From assembly GCA_028690055.1 (NCBI GenBank), contig JAQVBZ010000009.1, positions 1-51,527 of the forward strand: 51,527 nt of DNA, read 5' to 3'. The position numbers and the translations under genes are program-made. Source of the stretch: Minisyncoccota bacterium. GTDB taxonomy: Bacteria; Patescibacteriota; Minisyncoccia; JAHIHE01; JAGLIN01. The notes beneath the pieces are model-generated. The model did not search any database and had not been told where the DNA came from. It saw only the letters and a program-made list of their open reading frames with translations. The first letter of the stretch is position 1. Every line of letters begins with the position of its first letter. Shown one piece after another: positions 9,449 through 17,757 of this stretch.

Positions 9449-9490
9449 TCGTCCCCTCTCCCATCGGGAGAGGGTCAGGGTGAGGGGGAA
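9449..9490. repeat. CCCTCTCC...GGGAGAGGG repeat, copy 3
   Basis: Same orientation as copy 2, differing at the loop (CCATC instead of CTACC). It ends 26 bp before the stop of the GT4 gene at 9517, so on the minus-strand transcript it would form a 3' hairpin. Confidence 0.6.
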
Positions 9491-9516
9491 TGATAGTTCA
9501 TACTTTTGTGTATCTA

Positions 9517-10662
9517 TTATTCTGACCGCTTCATCGCCTTCTCCAATATCTCATTATATTTTTCCATCCGTTTCTGCCAGCTGAAATCTTCTACCACCCG
9601 CTCTCTCGCCGCCTCGGAAAATCTTTCCCGCAGTTGCGGATTGCGTAGCAGTTCCGCAAGCTTATTCGCTAAAATTTGTGGAGAATTCGGTTTGATGAGA
9701 AATCCTTCCTTACCATTTTCAATCATCGTGGGTATACCGCCAATGCATGTACTGACTACCGGCAGTCCGACGGCCATCGCTTCCAGTATCACTAACGGCT
9801 GACTGTCATTGCTCGTGGGAAGTGCAAAGACGTCAGCTTTCTGATATGCCTTCAATAGTTCTCGTCCTTCCAATCTTCCTCGGAATATTACATCCGATTT
9901 CAGATCATTTTTCGCCGCATAAGCTTCGTATTCGCTTTTAAGATTTCCATCACCAGCCACAGTGAGCTTGATAGTAGGAAATTCTTTCTTCAGGATTTTC
10001 ATAGCATCCAGCAAAGTTTTCAGTCCTTTGTACTCTTGCCCTCTTTCCAGATTAGCCACGAAAAGCACGTTAGTATCTTGCTTGTGTATTTCGGGGTCGG
10101 GCGCGAAGAATTCCGCATCCACTCCCGGCGTAATCGTTGCGCTCTTGCTCGTATATTTTTTCAAAAAATCCATACGGACAAAATCGGAAGAACAAATAAT
10201 ATATTTGGCGCGACGGAGCATAAATCCCAGCAAAGTTTTTTCATATGCTAAAATAAAAAGATCCAGATAATTCCCCTTGCGCATACTGCCGGTATGATAC
10301 GTAACTACTTGCGGTAAATTCTTTCCTATCCAAGAAGTCATATCTCCCAGTCCCGGTACCGGCGTTTGCACGTTGATGACGTCCGGTTTTTCTTTCGCGA
10401 TGATTTTCTTGATCTTGCCGTACCATCCGAATCCGAGCGGTGTATTAGAAAGTCGGATATCACGGCTCAAACGATAGATTTTTATTCCTTCAGTTTCCTC
10501 GATGATATCTTTCCCTAAATTTTCATTAGCACAAACTACCACTACCCGCCATCCATAATCACGATTAAGCAGTCGCGCGATTTGCAGCGCGTATCTTTCC
10601 AATCCCCCGCCCTCAGGCGGAAAGTATGGGGTCGTGATTACGATGGTCTTTTCTGTGTTCAT
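9517..10662 (-). CDS. Family 4 glycosyltransferase (GT-B fold)
   Basis: A 381-residue GT4 enzyme. The N-terminal domain has TPYFPPEGGGLERYALQIA, the glycine-rich acceptor loop typical of mannosyl- and related GT4s. The donor half shows FVANLERGQEYKGLKTLLDA near residue 200, AGDGNLKSEYEAYA near 235 and ILEAMAVGLPVVSTCIGGIP near 290 with the conserved glutamate pair. Cytoplasmic or peripheral. It is the last gene of a tightly packed minus-strand operon running from 13,818 down to here, and its ATG overlaps the stop of the deacetylase gene by 4 bp. Substrate unknown. Confidence 0.88.
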   Translation of the reverse strand: MNTEKTIVITTPYFPPEGGGLERYALQIARLLNRDYGWRVVVVCANENLGKDIIEETEGIKIYRLSRDIRLSNTPLGFGWYGKIKKIIAKEKPDVINVQTPVPGLGDMTSWIGKNLPQVVTYHTGSMRKGNYLDLFILAYEKTLLGFMLRRAKYIICSSDFVRMDFLKKYTSKSATITPGVDAEFFAPDPEIHKQDTNVLFVANLERGQEYKGLKTLLDAMKILKKEFPTIKLTVAGDGNLKSEYEAYAAKNDLKSDVIFRGRLEGRELLKAYQKADVFALPTSNDSQPLVILEAMAVGLPVVSTCIGGIPTMIENGKEGFLIKPNSPQILANKLAELLRNPQLRERFSEAARERVVEDFSWQKRMEKYNEILEKAMKRSE

Positions 10663-11363
10663 ACCAATTCACCGTTAGTTAAATATTCAACGTCGCCATA
10701 TCCGCTGATATGCGCGAAGAGTTTTTCCAATCTTTCCCAAAATTGACATTCCTCTATCTCCCAGCTGTGTCCCCAGACGTGGAAGACTCCGCCTTCCTCT
10801 TTGATCTTATCAAACATCGCCATACCGAGTATCTCCCAATGCTTGTAATAGATTGCTGTTTTCTCGGGATCGAGATTTGCGAAGCGAGCGATCTTGACTG
10901 CGTCCGAACGATGGCTGTAAGTGTGGATGCTGGTCGGCAGCTCCAAGGGTGTATCGCTCAAGTTCATAGAGAAACGATCTATGGTGCGCGCCAGAGTGAA
11001 GCCGTGTTTTTTCACCTGCTGCACATTGAGGAAAGTGTAGCTTCCTCCCGGGTAGCAGAAACTCGTCACGGGCTTTTCCAAAAGTTTCTCCAGATATTCT
11101 TTTGATTCCCGGATTTCCTTGTCTGCTTTCGCCGCACTGATTTTCCCCAGCCGCGGATGCGTCATCGTGTGTGCGCCGATTTCGAATTCTTGTGAGAGTT
11201 TGCGCAGCTGAAAATCGCTCAGCAAATCCTCTCTCTTGAATTCCCGATTTTCGGGCGCAACGTAAAACGTACCTTTGAGGTCGTATTTCCGGAGCAGCTC
11301 GGCAAGTTTGAGATCGAGCTTGTGCCCGTCATCCCAGCTTGTAGTTACAATTACTTTCGGCAT
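10659..11363 (-). CDS. NodB-type polysaccharide deacetylase (cytoplasmic form)
   Basis: A 234-residue carbohydrate esterase family 4 domain with no signal peptide or membrane helix. Metal-site residues are in place: the DD pair at 11-12 (TTSWDDGHK) and the H-x3-H pair at 65 and 69 (GAHTMTHP). The FCYPGGSY motif near residue 122 is the usual arginine/proline-site region, here with tyrosine-proline. Family members remove N- or O-acetyl groups from polysaccharides or sugar intermediates. The lack of an export signal suggests it acts on a lipid-linked intermediate inside the cell. It overlaps the downstream GT4 gene by 4 bp and is 8 bp from the upstream GT4, so it is within an operon. Confidence 0.86.
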   Translation of the reverse strand: MPKVIVTTSWDDGHKLDLKLAELLRKYDLKGTFYVAPENREFKREDLLSDFQLRKLSQEFEIGAHTMTHPRLGKISAAKADKEIRESKEYLEKLLEKPVTSFCYPGGSYTFLNVQQVKKHGFTLARTIDRFSMNLSDTPLELPTSIHTYSHRSDAVKIARFANLDPEKTAIYYKHWEILGMAMFDKIKEEGGVFHVWGHSWEIEECQFWERLEKLFAHISGYGDVEYLTNGELV

Positions 11364-11371
11364 ATATTTAT

Positions 11372-12514
11372 TTAAATATTATTCTTAAGATTGAAAACCT
11401 CTGCGACTCCGATAGCGATGTTGTTCCAGCTATACCGCTCGATTTCTCGACTTGAAACGATAGAGTTGCGGTTTTCTAAAATTTTTTCTATTCCCTTTGC
11501 AATGCTTTGCGGGCTATTCTTAGTAATCACATCGCCGCTATTCTCTCTCATAAAATGTCGTGCGGCATTCTGTGGTTCATTAACAGTCAGTATCGGCAAA
11601 CCGCAAGCCTTGGCTTCCAGTACTACCATTCCAAATCCCTCACGGCTCGACGGCAGTGCCAGCATACGGGAAGATTTCATATATGAAAAAAGTTTATTTT
11701 CTTCGACAAAACCCGAGAAGCGGACATTCGATTCTAATCGCAAGTCGTTCACGAGCTTTTTCAGCCTATCTTCTTCCGGCCCTTCGCCGACAACCGTGAG
11801 CATTACATCAGGAAAATTCTTCTTTACGATATCCAGCGCCGCAATCAATTTATCGACATTCTTATGGGCAATCAATCTTCCGGCGAAAATGATATCCGAT
11901 TTTTCTTTCCCCGCTTCTGCCTCTGCAATCTTTTCGAGGTCGATACCATTCGGAATGACGACGACGTTCTTCTTTCTTCCCAGTTTGTCCGCAAGCTCTT
12001 GTGCGGTCTGGTCTGAAACGGCAATTATGGTATCGGGCAATCCGGATGCGATCCGCTCCACCGCGTAGCCGACAATTCCCATCAGCCCCAAGTATTCCCT
12101 CCAATACCCACATCCCCAAACTTCGTGCCAAGTGCAGTAGAGAGGCTTTCTCTTAATCCAAGTGACTAATCGTAATGAAAAAAGCGAGAAATACGGGAAG
12201 CTGCAGCAATCGATCACGTCGAAAGATTCTTTGCGTAGTTGCCAAGCAGCCAAGCCGAATCGGAAAGCTTCTCCGATTGATCTTTTTCCCTGCTTCGTGT
12301 ACAGAGATTCGTTTCTCATTATGCCGTGCAAAGTCATACCGTTTTCCTTGATCACATCAGCTCCGTTCCAGGATTTCATTCCGTAAAAATGCACGTCATA
12401 TCCTTCTGCCGCCAAACGCTTGCCCACTTCGAAGAAGCGCTTTTCCGCACCGCCGGTGACGTATGGGAAAATCGCATCATAGACGAAGGCAATTTTTTGC
12501 TTTGGCTCGTTCAT
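11372..12514 (-). CDS. Family 4 glycosyltransferase (GT-B fold)
   Basis: A 380-residue GT4 enzyme. The N-terminal half has FPYVTGGAEKRFFEVGKRL. The donor half has FAGRLIAHKNVDKLIAALD near residue 205, VVGEGPEEDRLKKL near 240 and SREGFGMVVLEAKACGLPIL near 290, where the conserved acidic residues that bind the nucleotide sugar lie. Cytoplasmic or peripheral. It is separated from the GT2 gene upstream by 4 bp and from the deacetylase downstream by 8 bp, so all should be on one transcript. Substrate unknown. Confidence 0.88.
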   Translation of the reverse strand: MNEPKQKIAFVYDAIFPYVTGGAEKRFFEVGKRLAAEGYDVHFYGMKSWNGADVIKENGMTLHGIMRNESLYTKQGKRSIGEAFRFGLAAWQLRKESFDVIDCCSFPYFSLFSLRLVTWIKRKPLYCTWHEVWGCGYWREYLGLMGIVGYAVERIASGLPDTIIAVSDQTAQELADKLGRKKNVVVIPNGIDLEKIAEAEAGKEKSDIIFAGRLIAHKNVDKLIAALDIVKKNFPDVMLTVVGEGPEEDRLKKLVNDLRLESNVRFSGFVEENKLFSYMKSSRMLALPSSREGFGMVVLEAKACGLPILTVNEPQNAARHFMRENSGDVITKNSPQSIAKGIEKILENRNSIVSSREIERYSWNNIAIGVAEVFNLKNNI

Positions 12515-12518
12515 GGTT

Positions 12519-13238
12519 TTATAAAAATAGATTCTTAAAATTCGAAAGTTTCTTTTTCCTCTTATTTAGTCCTCTGTGCATCAACTGTTTGAATACATCC
12601 CAGCCATCATATAAAGTGTCGAGCTTTGATTCTCCGACACGTTGACGGTACTCTATCGGCACTTCTGCGCACCGGAATCCGTTGGTAAATGCCTCGATTT
12701 TTATTTCCTGTGAAAATGGCATACCAGGCGACTCTACCGAAATCGCTTCCCAAACGTAGCGTTTGAAAATCCACATTCCTGATTGCGAGTCGCGAAAAGG
12801 ACAAGAGAAAAAGGCATTCATTATCTTCGTCAAAACAAACGTACCCAACGCGTGGATGTGTGCCATCAGACCCGGGTTCAGTTTTTCCAGGCGGTTGGTG
12901 CTCAGGAACTCCAAATCATTTCCCAAAAGATATTCTACCAATTCCAGTGTCCGGTCGAAAGGATAAGTCATATCCGCGTCGCCCGTGACTACGATATCGC
13001 CCGTCGCGTTTTTGAATCCCTCTTTGTAGGCGTTGCCATAGCCACGTTCGCACTGCGAAATAACCGTCGCTCCATTTGCGCGCGCAATCTCAGCGGTACG
13101 GTCTTCGGAGCCGTTATCCACGACAATGACTTCCGTCTCGTAGCCCGCTTCGTGAAGCTTTTCCCTCGGTATCTGTTTTAAGACTGCCTCGATTCCCGCT
13201 TCCTCATTGAGTGCAGGGATGACAATTGAGATTTTCAT
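12519..13238 (-). CDS. GT2 glycosyltransferase, dolichyl/polyprenyl-phosphate sugar synthase-like
   Basis: A GT-A fold family 2 enzyme. I choose the ATG at 13,238 (MKISIVIPALNEEAG) because it gives the canonical N-terminus and avoids overlap with the upstream gene; an alternative ATG lies 15 bases further upstream at 13,253. Motifs: VVDNGSEDRTAEIA near residue 43 and TGDADMTYPFDRTLEL near 87, with the D-x-D metal site. It lacks the C-terminal helix pair of DPM1/GtrB proteins, so it is a soluble or peripheral form of about 239 residues. This clade usually makes polyprenyl-phosphate sugars, the donors that GT-C enzymes need; several GT-C-like proteins lie nearby. Confidence 0.85.
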   Translation of the reverse strand: MKISIVIPALNEEAGIEAVLKQIPREKLHEAGYETEVIVVDNGSEDRTAEIARANGATVISQCERGYGNAYKEGFKNATGDIVVTGDADMTYPFDRTLELVEYLLGNDLEFLSTNRLEKLNPGLMAHIHALGTFVLTKIMNAFFSCPFRDSQSGMWIFKRYVWEAISVESPGMPFSQEIKIEAFTNGFRCAEVPIEYRQRVGESKLDTLYDGWDVFKQLMHRGLNKRKKKLSNFKNLFL

Positions 13239-13242
13239 ATAT

Positions 13243-13818
13243 TTATTTGTCATTGTTTATAATAAAATGTATCGCCTGCCCGCCTTCGGGAAGCGTCACG
13301 GATATGATTCCTGTTTTAAAGTTTCGAGTGGGAATGTACGACTCGCTGATAGTTGCGCTCTCTCCTTCTTTGATAAATGCTTTGCCTTCTTTTACGGGAA
13401 GATTTTCTTGGCTCATATTATCTTTGAAATATATATAATAAAGATATTCTTTATCGATGCCTTCCGAGTTTTTTATGGTAAAGGTGAAATCAATCATCTC
13501 TCCGGAAACCGCAGTATTTGGCAAGTCGTCATAATATTCGAAATGTAGGGCGGTGAACGGTTCTTCTCGAGGAATCAGCAGCAGCATGTCCATCTTGCGA
13601 TATACCCACTCCTGACTGGCCGAGGCATAACCGGCAAGGGTAAAAATTATAATTGCTGTTAGAAAGAGAAAGGGCAATTTGCTTTTCCTTCTATTTTTAC
13701 TCGGAGATTGCTCTCGCATATACGACAAAACGGTTCCACCTGTCATTTGTGGCGTGTCTTCTCCTATGTTCATTCCGTTGTGCAGCAAAGCTGTTTTGAG
13801 CAAATCCGTTGCGTTCAT
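13243..13818 (-). CDS. Membrane-anchored protein with DUF1616-like extracellular domain
   Basis: A 191-residue protein. Residues 1-45 are polar and basic, a single helix lies at about 47-66 (LPFLFLTAIIIFTLAGYA), and residues 75-191 form a beta-rich outer domain. The outer domain has FTALHFEYYDDLPNTAVSGE and later YIPTRNFKTGIISVTLPEG, which recalls the C-terminal extracellular half of DUF1616 proteins often encoded in archaeal and CPR surface-glycan loci. The long N-terminal membrane half of DUF1616 is missing. First gene of the operon that runs down to 9517. The relation to DUF1616 is my reading of the pattern, not a search result. Confidence 0.5.
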   Translation of the reverse strand: MNATDLLKTALLHNGMNIGEDTPQMTGGTVLSYMREQSPSKNRRKSKLPFLFLTAIIIFTLAGYASASQEWVYRKMDMLLLIPREEPFTALHFEYYDDLPNTAVSGEMIDFTFTIKNSEGIDKEYLYYIYFKDNMSQENLPVKEGKAFIKEGESATISESYIPTRNFKTGIISVTLPEGGQAIHFIINNDK

Positions 13819-14348
13819 ATTGCGATTTTATACGATTATCCCATTTAATCACTTAACCGTAGAGAATAGCAGATTTTGAGGCATTTGTCAAGGAAGCTGA
13901 CTGACCCAATCGCCTGCACTTCCCGAAGCATATTTTCATCCGAATAAACCTGGAGTTAGATTCCCCTCTCGAGAGGGGAAGAGCCGTTATGGCTTTAGCT
14001 ATAACGTTGCGAGGGGTGTGTTGAAACGGCTAATTACTGACGATTTACATCTTATAAACCCAATTGCTGCGTGGTATTGGAATTATGAGTCGCAGACCGT
14101 CCCCACACACCCTGCGCGACAACAACGCTACGCATTTGTTGGCGCTACCCCTCTCCAGAGGGGAATTAAAACGATCTGAGTCTAAACCGCTCTACCCCCC
14201 CGTCATTTTACCAAAAACGAAAAAGCCATCGATACTATTCCCTCTGATTGCTAGTTGCGCGGCATTTCGTGCATATAACAAGGAGTTCGGTATCGATGGC
14301 TTACATCTTTAGAGGTGCAATAATACGGTTAATCCGTTCGGCAAGGCT
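13819..14348. other. Intergenic stretch dominated by a MITE-like element; no gene
   Basis: Apart from the promoter side of the 13,818 gene and one palindromic element at 13,959-14,166, I see no gene. A short plus-strand open frame inside the element is a by-product of the repeat. Confidence 0.55.
13959..14166. mobile_element. Compound palindromic MITE-like element, copy 1
   Basis: The ends are GATTCCCCTCTCGAGAGGGG and the complement-like CCCCTCTCCAGAGGGGAAT. Next to each end is a different inner hairpin: type A (GTTATGGCTTTAGCTATAAC) on the left and type B (ACAACAACGCTACGCATTTG) on the right. Inside these lie GGGGTGTG and its counterpart CACACACCC. The centre is about 80 bp of unrelated sequence. 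Copies at 26,361 and 31,115 have type B left and type A right, so this copy is inverted relative to them. No open frame is conserved. Confidence 0.65.
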
Positions 14349-15581
14349 TTACTTCCGAGAGAATATATCTTTCAGTGTTTGATAAACGAGTTTCCTGGTT
14401 CCGTCATAGCGCAATATGCCGAAGAAATTCTCCGTAGTAGATTTGTCAGTGCTGCTGTCACATAGAGAATACCAAAAAACGTTCCCTATATGGTTAGGAT
14501 TTTCGGCTTGGAAGGCGAAGATGCTTTTTGCCATCTGGCTTTGAGCCTCCTCGCTCATAAAATCTTTCCCATACGAAAAACCTTCCTCTCCGATGGCGAA
14601 ATCTCTGCCTGGCCCGCCGGTAGGAGCTCCGTATTCGGTAATCCATATCTTTTTTTCTCCGTCATCATTTTCGTTCATAACTTGCCAGACTGATTTGATT
14701 TGCGGCCAACCGTAGTCATAACCGGGGTAAGTATAGGGATGTAATCCTAAAATATCGAAATAATCCTTGGCTCCTTCCCCGTACATCGTTTCGATGAAAC
14801 TCAAGGGAGATATACTTTCATCCTCCTCATCCCCCATATCGGTCAGTCCGGCAGAAACCACTATCGCGCTTGGATTTACTTCTTTGATTCTGGCGTAGGC
14901 GGCTTTGAGCAATTCGGTATAGTCGTATGCGTCCGGTACGGGATACCAATATACTCTATAGTTGGGTTCGTTCCATATTTCCCAATTATCAATCGTCCCT
15001 TTATATCTCCGTGCGACAGTACCGGCGAAATCAGCAAACAGCTCATAGTTTTCAGGTGGACACTGCTTGCCGCTCGGGCAGGAGCCTTCCTGTGCCCACT
15101 GTGGCGCATAGGTTATGATACCGAGTGATTTGATGCCATATTTTTTAGCGGTATTGGCAACGCGATCTGCCCCACCCCAATCATAGCTCTGCTCATTATT
15201 CGGCTGGATTGCCTTCCAGTCCAAGTCCCAGCGCACCCAGGTAACACCCAAATTAGTCAGTTCTTGAAAAAATCTATTCAAATCTTCCTGTTTCCAATAA
15301 ACAAGATTTCCTCCGGCAGCTATTCCAAAACCGTTATCGACGATATTCGCGGTCGTAGTGGTTGATAAGAATTGATCTGCCGCGGCCTCCCCCTCAATAG
15401 TGGAAACAGCCTCATCCGGAGTGCTTCTCGCCCGCGCACCGTGGCAGATTAAACCGTCTGTAGCCGTCTGGTCAGACACTCTCGCTTGTTGTAACAAAAA
15501 AACAGCCGCAATTAAAAAGAGCGGCACAATAAGGAAGCCCATTTTTTTTACTCTATTGTAGTTTGATTCGCGATAAAGCAT
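14349..15581 (-). CDS. Membrane-tethered glycoside hydrolase, GH39/PslG-like
   Basis: A 410-residue protein. A helix at about residues 14-31 (MGFLIVPLFLIAAVFLL) acts as an uncleaved anchor or signal. After a short linker the rest is a TIM-barrel hydrolase. The acid/base glutamate is E205 in DNWEIWNEPN, and the nucleophile is E316 in KIWITEYGAPTGG, the strand-4 and strand-7 pattern of clan GH-A. WVRWDLDWKAIQP and ILGLHPYTYP are also typical. Pseudomonas PslG, a GH39 endoglycosidase of exopolysaccharide biosynthesis, has the same plan. A role in trimming or releasing the nascent polymer at the outer face of the membrane is likely. The exact GH family is less certain than the catalytic class. 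Confidence 0.75.
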   Translation of the reverse strand: MLYRESNYNRVKKMGFLIVPLFLIAAVFLLQQARVSDQTATDGLICHGARARSTPDEAVSTIEGEAAADQFLSTTTTANIVDNGFGIAAGGNLVYWKQEDLNRFFQELTNLGVTWVRWDLDWKAIQPNNEQSYDWGGADRVANTAKKYGIKSLGIITYAPQWAQEGSCPSGKQCPPENYELFADFAGTVARRYKGTIDNWEIWNEPNYRVYWYPVPDAYDYTELLKAAYARIKEVNPSAIVVSAGLTDMGDEEDESISPLSFIETMYGEGAKDYFDILGLHPYTYPGYDYGWPQIKSVWQVMNENDDGEKKIWITEYGAPTGGPGRDFAIGEEGFSYGKDFMSEEAQSQMAKSIFAFQAENPNHIGNVFWYSLCDSSTDKSTTENFFGILRYDGTRKLVYQTLKDIFSRK

Positions 15582-15728
15582 ATCTTTGTCTTAGCCCCAC
15601 CAATGCACCTGAAGACTGAATCTTCGACGAGAAGACGCCGGATTTTCAAAAGTATATTTTCAAGTAAATATATCTTACACCAATTTCGCTTTTTTGGCTA
15701 TTTTGCTGAATAAAGATAAAATAAAATC

Positions 15729-15753
15729 CCAAAAACACTTAGTGTGTTTTTGG
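15729..15753 (-). terminator. Rho-independent-like terminator after the GT2 gene
   Basis: A perfect 10-bp stem CCAAAAACAC / GTGTTTTTGG with a 5-base loop. On the minus strand it is followed by GATTTTATTTTATC. It lies 45 bp beyond the stop of the GT2 gene at 15,798. Confidence 0.6.
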
Positions 15754-15797
15754 AACAAAATTTTAGAATTTATTTTTTAATAGTATCTTTTTGTTTT

Positions 15798-16901
15798 TTA
15801 GTTTTTATCAATCACCACAAAAGTTTTTTGTTTCAGTCCCGCATAAAAGGCCATTGCTTCTATAGCTCCTATCAGAGGTATCGCAAGTAGATAATGAGGC
15901 TTTTTTAATTTTATGATTCCGTAGATATACACCATCCAACAATAAAGTCCTCCGGGTATTGCACACCAGAGAGGTCCCCACATAAACCAGAGAGGGAGGA
16001 ATGCCCAAGATCCAAATATACCTAATGCCCCCATGACCAACCGGGAAGCCACGACAATCTTCATCGTTACCGGACAATATTTCCAGTCGTCCATTATGCC
16101 TTTAAACCACCTACCTCGTTGTTTGAGAAAATCTTTGACGGAATTTGGTGATTTTATACATACTTTTGTGGACGATTGCCAAGTCTTGTAGCCTCTGCGA
16201 ACAAGCTCTGAGGCGAAACGGAAATCTTCGGTCAGAGACCTGTTATCATAACCTATCTCTTTCAGTACCTCTCCTTTGACTGTCAAAAGTTCGCCATGAA
16301 GTCCTATGAGCGGAGTCTTGAGCAATCCCGTGAAAAATCTAAAAATAAAAAGGTCATCAAAGTAGCGAATGGAATCCATCACATAACTGATATCACTCTT
16401 CCCTCTTCTGGGATAAAGTACCGGATTCATAGCGACATAACCTTTTTCGTCATAGCCTGGAATTTCGAAAAGGAATCCGTCATCATGCACCAGATTGTCG
16501 TCATCCACGAAAGTATACCATTTTCTTCCCTCTACCTTGGTTTCTATGAAGAAATTCATTGCCCTTCCTTTTCCGACCAAGTCTCGGCGGTAATCTTTGG
16601 GGACTATCACCAGATTCAGCCCTATAAGCTCGGGAATAAGTTCGCTTCCTTCGTCGACAAGTATCCAGATCGGTACGTTCAAAGTCTTTTTCGTGTGCGC
16701 TATGCACTCGAATAAAGCTTTCTTCACTTTACTGTTCGCTATCGATACTATGACTACTTCCACATTTTCAGCCTTTTCTCTTCCCCTTTTTGGTTTGTAC
16801 ATCTGAGCAATCAGTCCCAAAAGGATGAAGACAGAGAAACAAGTCCAGCAGAAGTAAGCACTGTTTTTCAATAATTCGGACAAATAATACCACGTATTCA
16901 A
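15798..16901 (-). CDS. Membrane-embedded GT2 glycosyltransferase (processive-type motifs)
   Basis: A 367-residue protein with an N-terminal helix (about 14-33), a cytoplasmic GT-A domain (about 45-270) and three or four C-terminal helices (about 280-355). The full set of processive GT2 motifs is present: DDD at 133-135 (FVDDDN), TED at 224-226 (SLTEDFRFA), which supplies the base, and QRGRW at 261-265, which binds the acceptor end. This set is shared with cellulose, hyaluronan and egghead-type mannosyl transferases. It probably makes or extends a glycan on the cytoplasmic side and may help pass it through its own channel. It stands alone, ends in a hairpin terminator, and is divergent from the DUF5666-like gene at 17,046. 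Confidence 0.86.
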   Translation of the reverse strand: MNTWYYLSELLKNSAYFCWTCFSVFILLGLIAQMYKPKRGREKAENVEVVIVSIANSKVKKALFECIAHTKKTLNVPIWILVDEGSELIPELIGLNLVIVPKDYRRDLVGKGRAMNFFIETKVEGRKWYTFVDDDNLVHDDGFLFEIPGYDEKGYVAMNPVLYPRRGKSDISYVMDSIRYFDDLFIFRFFTGLLKTPLIGLHGELLTVKGEVLKEIGYDNRSLTEDFRFASELVRRGYKTWQSSTKVCIKSPNSVKDFLKQRGRWFKGIMDDWKYCPVTMKIVVASRLVMGALGIFGSWAFLPLWFMWGPLWCAIPGGLYCWMVYIYGIIKLKKPHYLLAIPLIGAIEAMAFYAGLKQKTFVVIDKN

Positions 16902-16984
16902 TTTTAAGCCTCCATTTTTATACGCAGTTGCTATCCTAGCTGATTATTCTCGGTCTGTCAATTGTTCATGGGGCAGAAATAAGT

Positions 16985-17013
16985 TTGACACAAATTTTGA
17001 AGGGCGCTAGAAT
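16985..17013 (+). promoter_or_regulatory. Sigma-70-type promoter of the DUF5666-like gene
   Basis: A perfect -35 TTGACA (16,985-16,990), a 17-base spacer and a -10 TAGAAT (17,008-17,013). Transcription would start near 17,020, leaving about 26 bases of leader before the ATG at 17,046. It is one of the two best promoters in the window. The leader has AGGGTG but too far from the ATG to be a ribosome site. Confidence 0.7.
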
Positions 17014-17045
17014 GAAGTAGGGTGCTTAATATGTAAATAAAATAT

Positions 17046-17465
17046 ATGATTTATCAAAAAATTCTCGGTACGCTAGCACTGTTTGTCTTTGTAATAGGGG
17101 TCATTTTTTCCACCTATTCCTTCGTAAGCGCTGGCAATAATTCTCAAGGAAATCTTCAATTTGACGGTATCGTAACCGACATATCCAATGACTCGATTAC
17201 ATTGGATGATGAAACGATTATTTATATTAACGAAAAGACCAATTTTGTTGCTCAGCTGAACTTCACTGATATCAAGAAGGGCGATCGCCTCAAAATCAAT
17301 GCCAAAGATACCGGCTCTGAAATCGTTGCTAAGGTTGTAAAAAGGATCAGTTGCGGTTCAGGATATGGAAACGGGCATGGGAATGGTAACGGTAACGGAA
17401 ATTGCAATGGAAATTGCAATGGAAATGGAAATTGCAATGGAAATGGAAATTGCAATGGAAACTAG
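17046..17465 (+). CDS. Secreted DUF5666-like protein with Gly-Asn-Cys repeat tail
   Basis: A 139-residue protein. Residues 1-30 are a signal peptide or anchor (LGTLALFVFVIGVIFSTYSF). Residues 35-98 form a small beta-barrel-like domain (FDGIVTDISNDSITLDDETI, INAKDTGSEIVAKVV) that matches the pattern of DUF5666 domains. Residues 100-139 are a low-complexity tail of GNGNCNGN units with six cysteines. The tail DNA is a tandem repeat of 6-base units, so its length can change in multiples of two residues without breaking the frame. The gene has its own strong promoter and its own terminator, unlike its neighbours. Function is unknown; a surface or cell-wall location is expected. Confidence 0.7.
   Translation: MIYQKILGTLALFVFVIGVIFSTYSFVSAGNNSQGNLQFDGIVTDISNDSITLDDETIIYINEKTNFVAQLNFTDIKKGDRLKINAKDTGSEIVAKVVKRISCGSGYGNGHGNGNGNGNCNGNCNGNGNCNGNGNCNGN
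17364..17463 (+). repeat. Tandem 6-bp microsatellite coding Gly-Asn/Cys-Asn units
   Basis: Units of GGAAAT, GGTAAC and TGCAAT-like hexamers repeat to the stop codon and group into 12- and 18-base higher units. Slippage would add or remove whole Gly-Asn or Cys-Asn pairs. Confidence 0.7.
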
Positions 17466-17490
17466 CGCCGGACGATTGAATTCTAAATAG

Positions 17491-17513
17491 AAAAACGCCT
17501 TCGGGTGTTTTTT
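17491..17513 (+). terminator. Rho-independent terminator of the DUF5666-like gene
   Basis: A 9-bp stem AAAAACGCC / GGTGTTTTT (one G-U pair) with a TTCG tetraloop, running into a T tract (17,508-17,513). It starts 25 bp after the stop. Confidence 0.75.
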
Positions 17514-17578
17514 GTCACGGAAAAATAAATGCGAGCCGATTTGATTCATTCTGTATCATAGAAAAAAGATTTTTGATT

Positions 17579-17749
17579 TGTCATTCCGGCCTCCGAGCCG
17601 GAATCTGCGATATACTACGCTGACACTTGCTGTCCTGAGAGGAATAGAACTATTTTACGGCATTTCTGAGGTCGTAATATAAAGTACGGCGTAATAAATT
17701 GCATCTAGAAGAAATATATCGCAGATTCCGGGTCAAGCCCGGAATGACA
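17579..17749. repeat. TGTCATTCC-family inverted repeat, copy with best-matched arms
   Basis: A 171-bp element with 35-bp terminal inverted repeats. The left arm begins TGTCATTCCGGCCTCCGAGC and the right arm is the complement of a TGTCATTCCGGGCTTGACCC version. Both contain AATCTGCGATAT. Each arm also folds on itself (CCGG...CCGG). The centre holds no open frame. It lies between the convergent ends of the DUF5666-like gene and the 884-residue membrane protein gene. Confidence 0.7.
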
Positions 17750-17757
17750 GAGAGAAG

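Larger units (their letters stand above)
9184..9516. other. Intergenic stretch with two direct repeats; no gene
   Basis: No coding region is supported. It carries two near-identical CCCTCTCC repeats 155 bp apart. Around and between them are weak remnants of the other family: GTCCTGAGTTCAGTCGAAG near 9237 and a short arm ending AAGATGACAC near 9412. Confidence 0.6.

Noticed and set aside
14064-14312. 82-codon plus-strand frame near 14.1 kb
   Set aside because: Half of it is the right arm of the MITE-like element; the peptide is explained by the repeat.
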